Shown piece after piece: positions 38,005 through 47,689 of a stretch of 64,000 bases of DNA. Both the position numbers and the translations under genes were made by a program. Source of the DNA: Nilaparvata lugens (Eukaryota; Arthropoda; Insecta; Hemiptera; Delphacidae); contig NC_052505.1 of NCBI RefSeq assembly GCF_014356525.2, positions 53,305,879 through 53,369,878 of the forward strand, written 5' to 3'. Within the stretch, counting starts at the first letter, position 1, and every line of letters begins with the position of its first letter. Under the pieces are notes generated by a model, which was not told the DNA's origin, did no database searches, and was given only the letters and a program-made list of their open reading frames with translations.

Positions 38005-39014
38005 AAAAAATGGAAAATTACCTGACGTTTCAAGTGTATTTGACATTGAATATTCTAGTGACTAATCAAAGTTTACATCCGATCATGTAATCTCAGAAAA
38101 TCAAATCAATAATACGTATTTAAAAATAGCTAGTCATGCGGAAATAAATTGAACAGGAAGAAGATTATAGAATATACTCGTATTTGAGAGAGAGGAAGAA
38201 GATAAGCGAAACCGGAAGATTCAAATCCTCTTCATCCGCAGACTAAAGATGAAGGAGATCCAGCAATATTTTAGATATTTCAACTCACTCTGAAGGTTTG
38301 GTTTTAACAATTTCTTGAAATTAATAGGCTCTAAATATTTGATAAGATTTATAAATAATCTCATAACATATTATAATGTTTTTTTAATGTATGAGCTGTA
38401 AAATAACCTCCATGTTTGTATGCTGTATGCTATATTATTCAACTTGAATTCATGATCTTGATTGATTTAATGCGATGTTGATTTCCATTAGAATGAGTTA
38501 AGAATCCCACTCTACACAATTGAAGGCCAAAATCTTTCAGGAGGGAATTCTGTCACGTGACAGCTAGGCAATCATAAATCATTCACAGCTCCATTCGATG
38601 ATTGGCTCCTGTTACGTCACTCACCGACCAATAAGAAAGCAATAAAGCATTGGGGTGGTTCTTAACGACTTCTTTCTTCTCCCCTCTCTCGTCTTCTCGC
38701 ATTTTCTATCATTAAAATCTACTTCCATTCATCTTTCTCTTTTCAACTCACACACTCACGATAAAAATGTTGATATTTCAGCGCAATGCGATTTTCTAAT
38801 CGAAACCTTGTCAAAACTTCTAATTCCACTGAGATTTGGTGAGTATGCGAATTTAAATCTGGAGAAGGTAAAGATATGATTGGTCAAGTGATTGATCGAT
38901 CGTTGAATCAGTCGCGGAAAGTTTCTATGAACCTCTCTTGAATCCAAAATTATCGTGAGGCTGGTAGGCTATTTTTCATTATTATGTAATTTATGGGAAA
39001 TCACTCAATTTCTT
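38005..39014 (+). repeat. 2.7-kb unit, partial copy C (last ~1 kb)
   Basis: Repeats 35966 onward of copy B (offset about 2039) and extends past the point where B is cut, through the unit's right edge at TCAATTTCT before unique sequence 'ttttgtattc'. It agrees with A against B at 'cttctaattcc' but with B against A at 'gataaaaatg', so it is neither simply A nor B. It contains a third copy of the CCAAT/CRE cluster (about 38552-38644). Confidence 0.85.
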
Positions 39015-39525
39015 TTTGTATTCTTATTATCCATTCGCTATCTGAAAGAGGTTTTTTACCCCTTTTCATCATTTTGTTTTTTATTCAACTAACTATCTGT
39101 TTGTATGATGTTTTGAATTAGTTTGTAACAAATAATTAATTCTTTTGGAGGGTTGAGTATTGTGAGATAGGGCCGGTTGTGCCCTTACTTCACCCTTCAA
39201 AGATTCCAATGAAGGCAACAATTCAATAAAATTCATTCAATGACATCACTGTTGCAGAATCAGTTGTTAAGATTTCATAAAACATGATAAAGACTCAACC
39301 TATAATATTAACAATCCAACAATGTTTGCTTTGAATTAAATGAATGGTCAGTAATCTGGCTGGCTTGAGTCTGATGTCAGAGTTTTCAGGTCGTATTTGA
39401 TCAGTTTTATGGCTTCTAACATGATTCGCATAAACCAAGCGTTTCAATAAATTTTTAGATATTATCCGAAAAATTTAATACAATATACATCAAAAAGGTT
39501 ATTGCAATTGCTATAGTTTTATTGT
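39015..39525. other. Unassigned, with a family G repeat
   Basis: AT-rich; 39344-39430 is the second copy of the short repeat at 9124-9210 ('aatctggctggcttgag', 'gatgtcagagttttcagg'). Confidence 0.45.
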
Positions 39526-39600
39526 GTATTATTATGCTAACTTTAATATGCATTTCAATCTCTAAAAAAAAGGTTAAAATGCATGTTAGCATAATAATAC
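39526..39600 (+). ncRNA. Perfect-stem hairpin, miRNA-precursor size
   Basis: GTATTATTATGCTAAC (39526-39541) pairs perfectly with GTTAGCATAATAATAC (39585-39600). An inner stem GCATTT/AAATGC lies inside, with a small internal loop and a loop of about 25 nt. The 75-nt size suits a microRNA precursor, but a miniature transposon is equally possible. Confidence 0.3.
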
Positions 39601-39707
39601 AAAATAGAACGATATAATGATAATCAACAGGATCCTTCTACAATCGATATTCGAACTAGTTTTTATAATTTCTCTCATATTAAGATGGAATAATAATTAT
39701 TGTACAG

Positions 39708-39755
39708 TTTCAACGGAACAGGCTTGGTGTTCTCTTCCGCTCTAGCGTATACTCC
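39708..39755 (-). pseudogene. Decayed duplicate of the 311-codon frame's C-terminus
   Basis: Minus-strand codons read ARAEENTKPVPLKL, resembling AKVEKNAKPVPLKRF at residues 286-300 of the frame just upstream (39834-40769). The DNA shares 'gtttcaacggaacaggcttgg'-type sequence with a few substitutions. A local duplication of the gene's 3' end. Confidence 0.6.
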
Positions 39756-39833
39756 GAATGAAAGTAACTATTCTAAAAGAAAGTGAGGAACAAGTTAATA
39801 TTTCACAATAATTTATTGTTAATTATTTTCATT

Positions 39834-40769
39834 TCAGTTCTCATCATTTCTTCTGTAGGACGGAGTAGTAAACCGTTTCAACGGAACAGGCTTGGCGTTC
39901 TTCTCCACTTTAGCGGGCACATAATTATCCCAAAATGACTCAGATGGTTTGCTGGTGAACTGCTTGAGATGACTGGACTTCTGAAACGGTTTGAACTCAT
40001 TGAACCGTTTGGCCAGCTTGGGATGAACTTTTTGTTTTGGTTGGTCTCCACTTTCATGTTCGTCTTCACATACTTCTCCCGGTTCACGAGTTTCACCAGG
40101 CACACACGGGTTACAAGGTTTCACTACTTCTTCATCACGTAACCTTTCACGAATTTTCATACACGTTTTCAGGTCGCTACCTGCTCTGGGCAGCTCATCA
40201 CAGCCTCGACAGTCTCGGAGAACTTTTTCTTTCCTTGTCAACCTCTGACGTCTGGTTTCGAGCTCCTCGACACAAGCCAGCTCTTCATCGGTTAGCCCGG
40301 GATAATCTCGGGTTAAATCGTAAACGGCCGCCATCACACTGATCGCGCCCCCAACTGCGGTCCCAACAATAATTGGTAGTCCACCTCCTAAAATAGCACT
40401 GGCCACAGTTCCAGCTGCTATTCCAAGACTCATTGCTTTAGACGTGTCCTCCGCTACGTTTTGCCAGTTCTCCTCTTCTGAGTTGTCTTCTTTGCGTGTG
40501 GTTGGCTTCAAAGATAGCATATTTCCCCGATTTGAATCTTGAATAAAGTTCAGCCGTATCCTGTATTCGAATGATAACTGTGTCCTTCTCCTGGTATACT
40601 TGTCACCCGGATCTGACTTTATATCAGTCTCATTTTGCCGTACTCTCTCCGAATTGGATGGTGATATAGTATCAATATTTTTGCAATAACCACACTCGAT
40701 TATGTATTGTAATACTTCTCCAAACGTACTTGATACTAGAAATTTTCCATCAATTTTGTTTTTTCTCAA
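39834..40769 (-). CDS. Unrecognised 311-codon protein with glycine-rich membrane segment
   Basis: By far the best intact non-transposon frame in the window; I do not recognise the family. The N-terminal ~110 residues are polar and basic. Residues 113-149 form a long hydrophobic, small-residue stretch (GIAAGTVASAILGGG, IIVGTAVGGAISVMAAV), like a glycine-zipper membrane hairpin. Residues 158-215 look helical and charged. CRGC (187-190) and CNPC (219-222) pairs follow, then a Lys/Phe-rich tail ending PVPLKRFTTPSYRR. There is no ATG before residue 84: the frame opens after a TGA with CAG|TAC at 40773, so this is either a 3' exon after a weak acceptor or a 228-residue protein from the ATG at 40518-40520. 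No signal peptide is seen. It could be host, virus-derived or transferred; nothing here decides. Confidence 0.55.
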   Translation of the reverse strand: MRKNKIDGKFLVSSTFGEVLQYIIECGYCKNIDTISPSNSERVRQNETDIKSDPGDKYTRRRTQLSFEYRIRLNFIQDSNRGNMLSLKPTTRKEDNSEEENWQNVAEDTSKAMSLGIAAGTVASAILGGGLPIIVGTAVGGAISVMAAVYDLTRDYPGLTDEELACVEELETRRQRLTRKEKVLRDCRGCDELPRAGSDLKTCMKIRERLRDEEVVKPCNPCVPGETREPGEVCEDEHESGDQPKQKVHPKLAKRFNEFKPFQKSSHLKQFTSKPSESFWDNYVPAKVEKNAKPVPLKRFTTPSYRRNDEN

Positions 40770-40875
40770 GTACTGTAATATTTTATTTTTATTGTGTCAG
40801 TTTCAACTGCAATCATTTACTCACTTCTTCCAATCATCAAGTCAGACATTCAAGTCATCAAGAACAAAGAAAAGA

Positions 40876-40953
40876 TGTCAACCTCTGACGTCTGGTTTCG
40901 AGCTCCTCGACACAAGCCAGCTCTTCATCGGTTAGCCCGGGATAATCTCGGGT
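40876..40953 (-). repeat. Exact 78-bp copy of part of the 311-codon frame
   Basis: Identical to 40236-40313, which encodes residues 153-178 of the frame (DYPGLTDEELACVEELETRR region). It lies in the same orientation about 110 bp upstream of the frame's 5' end and is followed by a 10-bp tandem 'ggtaacaaag'. Perfect identity implies a recent copying event or an assembly error. Confidence 0.9.
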
Positions 40954-41329
40954 AACAAAGGGTAACAAAGGGAAAGTATCCTCTTTAAGTTTCAAATCCG
41001 GAATTCTATCCTGAAATAGCCCTACTGGTAGCTAGCTAGTAGTGTGAAGGAACCCAGCTGACAAATTGAATTACACGTGGCTTTGAAATTGCAAGATGCA
41101 ATGTTAGCTTCAAAACACTAGAATACTCACATCGAATTCAAATCAGTTCACTGTTTTATATGTTATTATCAATTATCTCTAGTAAATCGTACTGTATTTG
41201 TTCTTGGATTGTGAAAATTCCGATAACTTTTACGGTTACTAATCATGGATGTTATTGTGTATTGTTTTCTGTGTGTACCATGTTTACAAATTCTATGAAA
41301 ACTTCAAGTGCATATAAACATTTTCCATA

Positions 41330-41363
41330 GTAACCGTGGCAACAGTATAATAATATGACGTAA
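41330..41363 (+). promoter_or_regulatory. RFX X-box and CRE-like site
   Basis: GTAACCGTGGCAAC (41330-41343) fits the RFX consensus GTNRCC-N(0-3)-RGYAAC at every position. TGACGTAA (41356-41363) follows. The X-box lies 47 bp before the ATG at 41390, close to where RFX sites sit in ciliary genes. Function is inferred from motif and position only. Confidence 0.45.
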
Positions 41364-41389
41364 TGTAAAAAAACCTTCTCCATCTATTA

Positions 41390-41491
41390 ATGTTATTCAA
41401 AAACATCAAATCAAGGTTCCAAAGAAATGGAAAAAATTTATTTAACCCTTTTAAATCTACAACAGGTTTCGACATTGATGACATTTTTCAA
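41390..41491 (+). CDS. Putative first coding exon downstream of an X-box
   Basis: ATG followed by 34 open codons (MLFKNIKSRFQRNGKN, then NLFNPFKSTTGFDIDDIFQ) and a consensus donor CAA|GTAAGT in phase 0. I do not recognise the protein. The start context is weak (T at -3). The combination of X-box, ATG and strong donor suggests a cilium-related gene, which in insects means sensory neurons or sperm. The foldback element at 41775 would lie in its first intron. No next exon was found within the window. Confidence 0.35.
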
Positions 41492-41774
41492 GTAAGTGAA
41501 TTGAACTTATTTTACAATGGGAATAAAAATAATCTCATAACATTGGTACATAAAACAGGTAGTCCCTGTGCTATTTAAAATGTTGAAAAAATGTCATTGT
41601 GAATTAAAAATGTTTAGTCAAATCAAGGTCTATTGATATAGACAACAAGGTCTATTGATTGAGATAGACAACAATGTTTATTTTGAAGTAGGACTCAATA
41701 AAGCCTATGTCTATTTCCTAATATACAATTCTATGAACTACACTATATATTATGTTGATTTTATACAAGACTCT

Positions 41775-42891
41775 ATAGCCCAGTCAATGAAGGTCGAAAA
41801 AAGCAGTTTCGATACGAAAATTAAATAAAAGCTGAATTCCCCACCATCGATAGAACCCTCCCAGAGGGTCATTCCCCCAAGAGTCCCAAGAAATCCCCTT
41901 GGAACTTTCTGCCCCAGCCCCCTAAAACATGAAAAATGCAGGTAAACACGGGAAATCAATTATCTCTGTAACCATTGATCGGAAACAGTTATATTATATG
42001 CCATTCGATTTGTTACATTATGGACTACAATATTAGTTGTATTCATTTTCAAATAAAATGAACAGTTTTCTTGATAAAATAATATATATGTAAAAATTTA
42101 GGGGGTTTGTGATTTGATTTTTTTGTTATCTTTGATTAACTTCGAAACAAGTAGTTTTAAAGGAAAATGAGCCGGATAATTAATGTAGCCAGTGTCATTG
42201 CAAATTCATTGATGTATATTGTTATGTATTTGCGATTCGATTTGACGCTGTGGAAGGGGAAACAGTCGACGAGAAACGGCGCGACTGACTCTCTTAGCCA
42301 TAGTAAACAGCAAACTGGAAATCAATTATCTCTGTAACCATTAATCGGAAAAAAAATCTATCATATGTCATTCGATTCGTTACATTATGGACTAAAATAT
42401 TAGTCGAATTCATTTTCTCACAAACAGTTTCCTTGATGAAATAATATATATGTAAAAATTTAGAAGTTTTTCGATTTGATTTTTGTTTTCTCCGATTAAC
42501 TTCGAAGCAAATTATTTAGAGAAAATTAGACACATAATTAATGTAGCCACATTCATTGCGAATCCATTGATATATATTGTTATTTATTTGCGATTCGATT
42601 TGTTGTTGTGGAAGAGGGAACAGTCGACGCGATACGGCGTGGCTGACTCTCTTAGATAGATAGATAGATAGGTTGGCCTCAACGGCGTCAGACGAGTCTA
42701 AGTGCTAGCAAAGCGAGACATCATTAATTTTCCATGAAATTTATATCTAGTATATAATTACTATTTGTCACATCTCTTCACCATAGTAAACAGTAAAATA
42801 CAGTAGTAGGCCTACTACTTTCCAAGTTGCATCTTATTTACACTATGGCGCTCGAAACAATCAATTTTTTCTATTGTTTTGACATGCGATG
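41775..42891 (+). mobile_element. Foldback element, left arm with tandem units
   Basis: The outer 175 bp (41775-41950) match the reverse complement of 46165-46327. Two tandem units follow (from 41951 and 42317, period 366 bp), each running from 'ggaaatcaattatctctgta' to 'gactctcttag'. Unit 2 is followed by GATA repeats and about 120 bp lacking from the right arm. The inner end (42780-42891) matches the reverse complement of 44711-44815. Long inverted arms built of internal tandem repeats are the hallmark of foldback (FB-type) elements. Confidence 0.75.
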
Positions 42892-44710
42892 AAACTAATT
42901 TTTCACATTTTAATTATCTAAATTCTCTAAAATCATTTCGTTGTTATATATGTGCTAAATCATGCATTCTATGACCGACAAAGATATTGTTTGCAACCGA
43001 TAAAATATTCATACCATTACATAATATAATACATATTTTAAATATATGTGTATGATCATAATTCTATGCTAAAATTTATCATAAGTTATGAATGTCAAAA
43101 ACTGAGATAAATCATAGATTACAATAGTGTTAACAGTGGCAATTTCCTGAAAAATCATAGTGTGCAGTGTTTGCTGTTTTCTACAGTTAATATTCTCCAA
43201 GCCAGGTTGATAATATACCTTCAGTTGAGCCAAATATATATGACGGCTGGGGCTTAAAAAGAATTATACATTGGGCTTGTTGAGTTGAAACTTTCTATGA
43301 TTCTCTCTGTAAAGTAGCTTATCTTCCGTTCTTGCTAGTTGAATCTACATTATTTTAGACAGTCCAATATGAAAATTCAGTAGATTCTAAAGATCAAAGC
43401 CATACAAAAATACAAATTAAGGAAGAGTAAGCATGCATAAAAGGTAGGAAAATCATTAAAGTGTTTCACATTTAACCACAAAGTACCCTACCGTATAAGA
43501 TTAATTGAAAGATGATTCATCATCTTCTATTATTTTTGTTAAGAAATCGATTTTTCACCTCCACTCGCTTCTTGTCATTCATTACACAAGGTTGGCAGAA
43601 GCTTTTTTTTATGTCGATTAATGTTGATTGAAATTGATTTTGATTAGGGCACCAAAAGAATAGATTATTTTCTATTTGAAGTATTCAAATTAAATCTATT
43701 AAACATGACTTAGCATTCACAGATTTAGTTGGGTGAAGCTATTATTTGAAATATGTTCCTGATTATCAATTTCATGGTTTTTATACCATTCTAGTTCATT
43801 GTGATCATTGAAGGGTTGAAGTGATGAGTTAGTGCAAGTGAATTCTAGTACACAAGTATATTGTGCTTATAATGGGCTCTTCTTTATTTTCTATCGATGT
43901 TTTGCTCCAGTAGAGAAGATCTAAAATGCTGGTTTTACATTTTATAAGCTTTATAAATAATATTAATTAACGGTAATATGAATTTGATAAGTTCAGTATT
44001 AAATTAATCTATGTTGATTTTCATTATATCGCTTTGTATCAATGTTACTTGCACTGTTTGCAATTCATTACTATTCTCTCAAGAATTAGTTTCTTATGAA
44101 TTTCATGATCTGAAAATTGAAATTCAAATGCTATTTGGATGACGTTCACATTCCACTGGTTTTCTACAATAATTGTTACGTTGAAGAGTGAGGCAATTCA
44201 ATCCATTTGGAAGTAAAAGGAAATCACAGTGCGATTTGAACAGTGGATAGTAACTTCGAAATTCAGTTACTCAATTCATCACGGCTTGATACTAGGAGTA
44301 CAGTGTTATCATATAGTATCTCAGGTAGGCCCACCCTTTTATTTTTTTTGTTCACGTGATCTGATGATATTCATTCCATTATCAAGTGTTTAAATTATAA
44401 AGAGTGTTGAAACAAGATAAAACACAAGAAAAGCTATGAAAAGAATTCTGAATCTTCATTTTTCACAAAATAAGGATAAGATGAAGGAGTCGGACACATA
44501 ATATATCATGAAACTTCGTTGAAAAACGTCAATATCTGAAACTAGAATTATCAAATTGTGTTACCTCTGACTCGTATGGAGAAGGCACACTTCAAATTAA
44601 TATAATAAATTCTGTGAGCAAACAAAGAAATCCTGATTTTTATCATGAGCATGGTCAAATCAAGAAAATAGTAATATTTTTTTAGAGTATCGAAAAGTGA
44701 AAATCTATAT
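42892..44710. other. Foldback element loop region
   Basis: About 1.8 kb of AT-rich DNA between the inverted arms, with no frame over 60 codons and no transposase motif. Either captured host DNA or a decayed core. Confidence 0.5.
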
Positions 44711-46327
44711 ACAGCGCATGTCAAAACAATAGACAAAATTAATTGTTTCGAGCGCCATAGTGTAAATGAGATGCAATGTAGACAGCAGTATTATTCTGTT
44801 TACTATGGTGAAGGGAGTCAGCCGCGTCGGCTGTTTCCCCTTCCACAGCGTCAACTTGAATCGCAAATACATCAATGGATTCGCAATGAATGTAGCTACA
44901 ATAATTATTCGTCACATTGTTCTTTAAAATCACTTGCTTCGAAGTTAATAGGAGAAAACAAAAAAAATCAAATCAAAAACCCCTAAATTTTTACATTATA
45001 TTACTAGCCGTCAGGCTCGCTTCGCTCGCCATATCCGTCTAGCCAGGGGGCTCCGCCCCCTGGACCCCCGACTGGGTCGTCCAAGAATGAAATCAGCAGG
45101 CTTGCTTCGCTCGCCTGCATTTTTCATTTGTGCATTTTTATCATATGTTAGGACAATCCAGTCGGGGGTCCAGACTAAACGGCTGGCTAAACGGATATGG
45201 CGAGCGAAGCGAGCCTGACTGCTAGTAATATAATATTCCCAGGATTGAAGTAGCAGTGCCCAATCAATTTTTCCGCGATAAATGCATTAAAATCTTCAAC
45301 TTGGTGCGAACCTAACAAAGTCAACTCAACTTAATGCCAACCTGACAAAATTATTAATTTAGTTGCCAGTTAACAAATGTTTCGAAGAGGTACTCTATCT
45401 AGATTATAGTTCTATCGTAACATATGATATGGAAATTTCAATTATGATTAAGAGATTGGGAGAAGAAGAATATACATGCTAAAAGACGAACTTTAAACCC
45501 TTAAAAACAACCCTTAGAGTTAAAATATTGCCAAAAGATTTCTTAGTGCGCCTCTAAAGGGCCAACTAAACATACCTACCAAATTTGAACGTTTTTAGTC
45601 CGGTAGATTTTTAGTTCTGCGAGTGAGTGAGTGAGTGAGTGCCATTTCGCTTTTATATGATTTATATAGATCAAAGAAACTGTTTGATTTATTGAGGGAA
45701 TGAATTCGACTAATATTGTAGTCCTTAATTTAACGAATCGAATGACATATGATAGATATTTTCCGATTAATGGTTACAGAGATAATTGATTTCCAGTTTG
45801 CTGTTCACTATGGCTAAGAGGTCAGCCGCGCCGTTCCGCGTCTACTGTTTCTCCTTCCACGGCGTCAAATCGAATCGCAAATACATAACAATATACATCA
45901 AGGGATTTGCAATAAGAGTGGCTACAATAATTATTCGTCACATTGTTCTTTAAAACTACTTGCTTTGAAGTTAATCGAAGAAAACAAAAAAATCAAATCG
46001 CAAACCCCCTAAATTTTTACATATATATTATTTTATCAAGAAAACTGTTGAATTTATTGTAAACATTAATATAATTAATATTGTAGTCCATAATGTAATG
46101 AATCGAATTGCATATAATAGAACTGTCTCCGATCAATGGGTACAGAGATAATTGACTTTCCGTGATTACCTGCATTTTTCAACTTTGAGGGTGGCTAGGG
46201 GGGAAAGCTCCAAGGGGATTTCTTGGGACTTTTGGGAGAATGACCCTCTGGAAGGGTTCTATCGATTGTAAAAGATTCAGCTTTTATTTAGTTTTCGGGT
46301 CGAAAAAACCTTTATTGACTGAGCTAT
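44711..46327 (-). mobile_element. Foldback element, right arm (interrupted)
   Basis: Inverted counterpart of 41775-42891: the inner end at 44711-44815, one tandem unit split by a 667-bp Helitron (45004-45670), a second unit at about 45810-46165, and the outer block to 46327. The outer edges read ATAGCCCAGTCAATGAAGG on the left and, inverted, ATAGCTCAGTCAATAAAGG on the right. Frames here (e.g. 44771-44986) are repeat-derived. Confidence 0.75.
45004..45670 (-). mobile_element. Non-autonomous Helitron, family A, copy 2
   Basis: Minus strand: begins TCTATATAAATCATATAAAA, has GCGAAATGGCACTCACTC near the start and ends GACGGCTAG, flanked by A (45671) and T (45003). Its body matches copy 1 (10567-11247) throughout, including the terminal 220-bp palindrome (45005-45226). 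It sits inside a foldback tandem unit, so it inserted after the foldback formed. Adjoining arm sequence has lost a few bases relative to intact units. Confidence 0.75.
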
Positions 46328-46615
46328 CTATTAACTTGTTAGCTGTTCATCAGCTAAATAGGTAGATAGGTTTATCAGTTCAGGCTAACAGCAAGTAAAC
46401 AAACTTTCCAACAAGCATCAATTGGCGAATGTTCAGACTTATTTCACACCCTTTTTGAGTGAATACATTGGAAAATATTTTAAAAATTGATTGGTTGAAG
46501 AAATATCTGGGAGAATAGGTTCTGAAAGTAGCCAGATGATAGCTAAGCAAATCATATTTTGAATTGATCATTCAAAACATTTAGTAGTTGAATGTCTACT
46601 CTTTTTATCCATCTA

Positions 46616-47537
46616 CGAAGGTGCGCTGATAAGTAATGCATACCTGCTAGTAGGACACAAACCAAATATTCCTCAGAAGCAATCCTGGTGGCATGTGGAA
46701 GTTCAATTTATCCTCTACACTGCTGCGTAGTTTAAAGGCGTTGTGTTCATCCAGTTTGGATCGATTAGTGAAAGAATGGCGTCGTGTTCTAGTGTTATGT
46801 AAACGCGAATAAAACAGCGCCTGATTTTTTTTGAAAATGATCTGTGAAGCAGTCTCCTTCCTCACGGTAGCCCTCCAAAGATTGTTCACAGCATTCAAAT
46901 CTACGCAGTTTAAATCAAGGGACTATGGTATATCAAAATGATGTGTAATAGAATCAGTCCCTTATTCTCGTCTGTCAGACGGCATGATACTCATCGTGTA
47001 CAGATTTCATGGTATCTCAATTGTTCAACATTGAAGCCGACAGGTTCCTTGGATATTACAACTTGGTTCGCGATATGCTGTTCAGTGATTCGCCATTCAA
47101 TTTGAATCAAGTTTTCGACAAGTTTACGTTGATTATCGTCTGTGGCAGTGATTTGACGTCCGCTGCGTGTTTCGTCAGCAATAGAGGCTTTTCCAGGTTG
47201 GGAATCTTGAAATTATGACCCATCGATGATAAATGAACGATGTGAACGATGATCAATCATACTAGGGTTCACTTTCTTGACAGTTGAAAATTCAATAAAA
47301 GCGCGTTGTTTAATTCGCGTTTGGGAACCTTTTTGACAAACTGAACTCATCTGAATTACACTAGAACACGGCGCCATTCTTCCACTAACCAAACCAAACT
47401 GGATGAACGCAACGCTTTCAAACTACGCAGCTGTGAAGAGAATAAATAGAACTTCCACATGCCACCAAGCTTGCTTTTGAGGCTTATTTGGTTTGTGCTC
47501 TACAAGCATGTGTGCATTAAGTATCAGCCCACCCTTG
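46616..47537 (-). mobile_element. mariner element with ~183-bp inverted repeats, internally deleted
   Basis: TA dinucleotides (46614-46615 and 47538-47539) flank inverted repeats at about 46616-46798 and 47355-47537. The tips read CGAAGGTGCGCTGATAAGT and, inverted, CAAGGGTGGGCTGATACTT, typical mariner ends. At 922 bp it is shorter than a full mariner (about 1.3 kb) because most of the transposase is deleted. Unusually, the frame at 46647-46898 lies mostly in the inverted repeat. Confidence 0.75.
46935..47350 (-). pseudogene. mariner transposase N-terminal remnant
   Basis: From an ATG at 47348-47350 the minus strand gives MSSVCQKGSQTRIKQRAFIE and FSTVKKVNPS, then after a gap GKASIADETRSGR, TATDDNQRKLVENLIQI and RITEQHIANQVVISKE, i.e. 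the two helix-turn-helix DNA-binding domains. The sequence ends at HEICTR*VCRLTD, just before the catalytic domain, which is deleted. An in-frame stop lies upstream of GKAS as well. Confidence 0.75.
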
Positions 47538-47539
47538 TA

Positions 47540-47680
47540 TATTGGTTGAATGTGATGGTCATAGTGAGATGATAGAAATTTGTCTAGTTTCTCCAGTTTC
47601 AGTTTTATTGGTCCCTCACTGGCACTCTGTTCGTTGGCAGCCATAATATTCTCATATTCGAACATAGCTTGAAACTGAAT
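47540..47680 (-). CDS. Possible host exon interrupted by mariner
   Basis: Minus strand: a pyrimidine-rich acceptor ('tctttttttctcaattcag', near 47674-47692) precedes FQAMFEYENIMAANEQSA, then SEGPIKLKLEKLDKFLSSHY and DHHIQPI. The frame continues into the mariner repeat; with the element removed it would hit TAG immediately. Composition is less AT-rich than the flanks. I do not recognise the protein, so coding status is uncertain. Confidence 0.3.
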
Positions 47681-47689
47681 TGAGAAAAA

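Noticed and set aside
40037..40342. 101-codon plus-strand frame
   Set aside because: Shadow of the 311-codon minus-strand frame.
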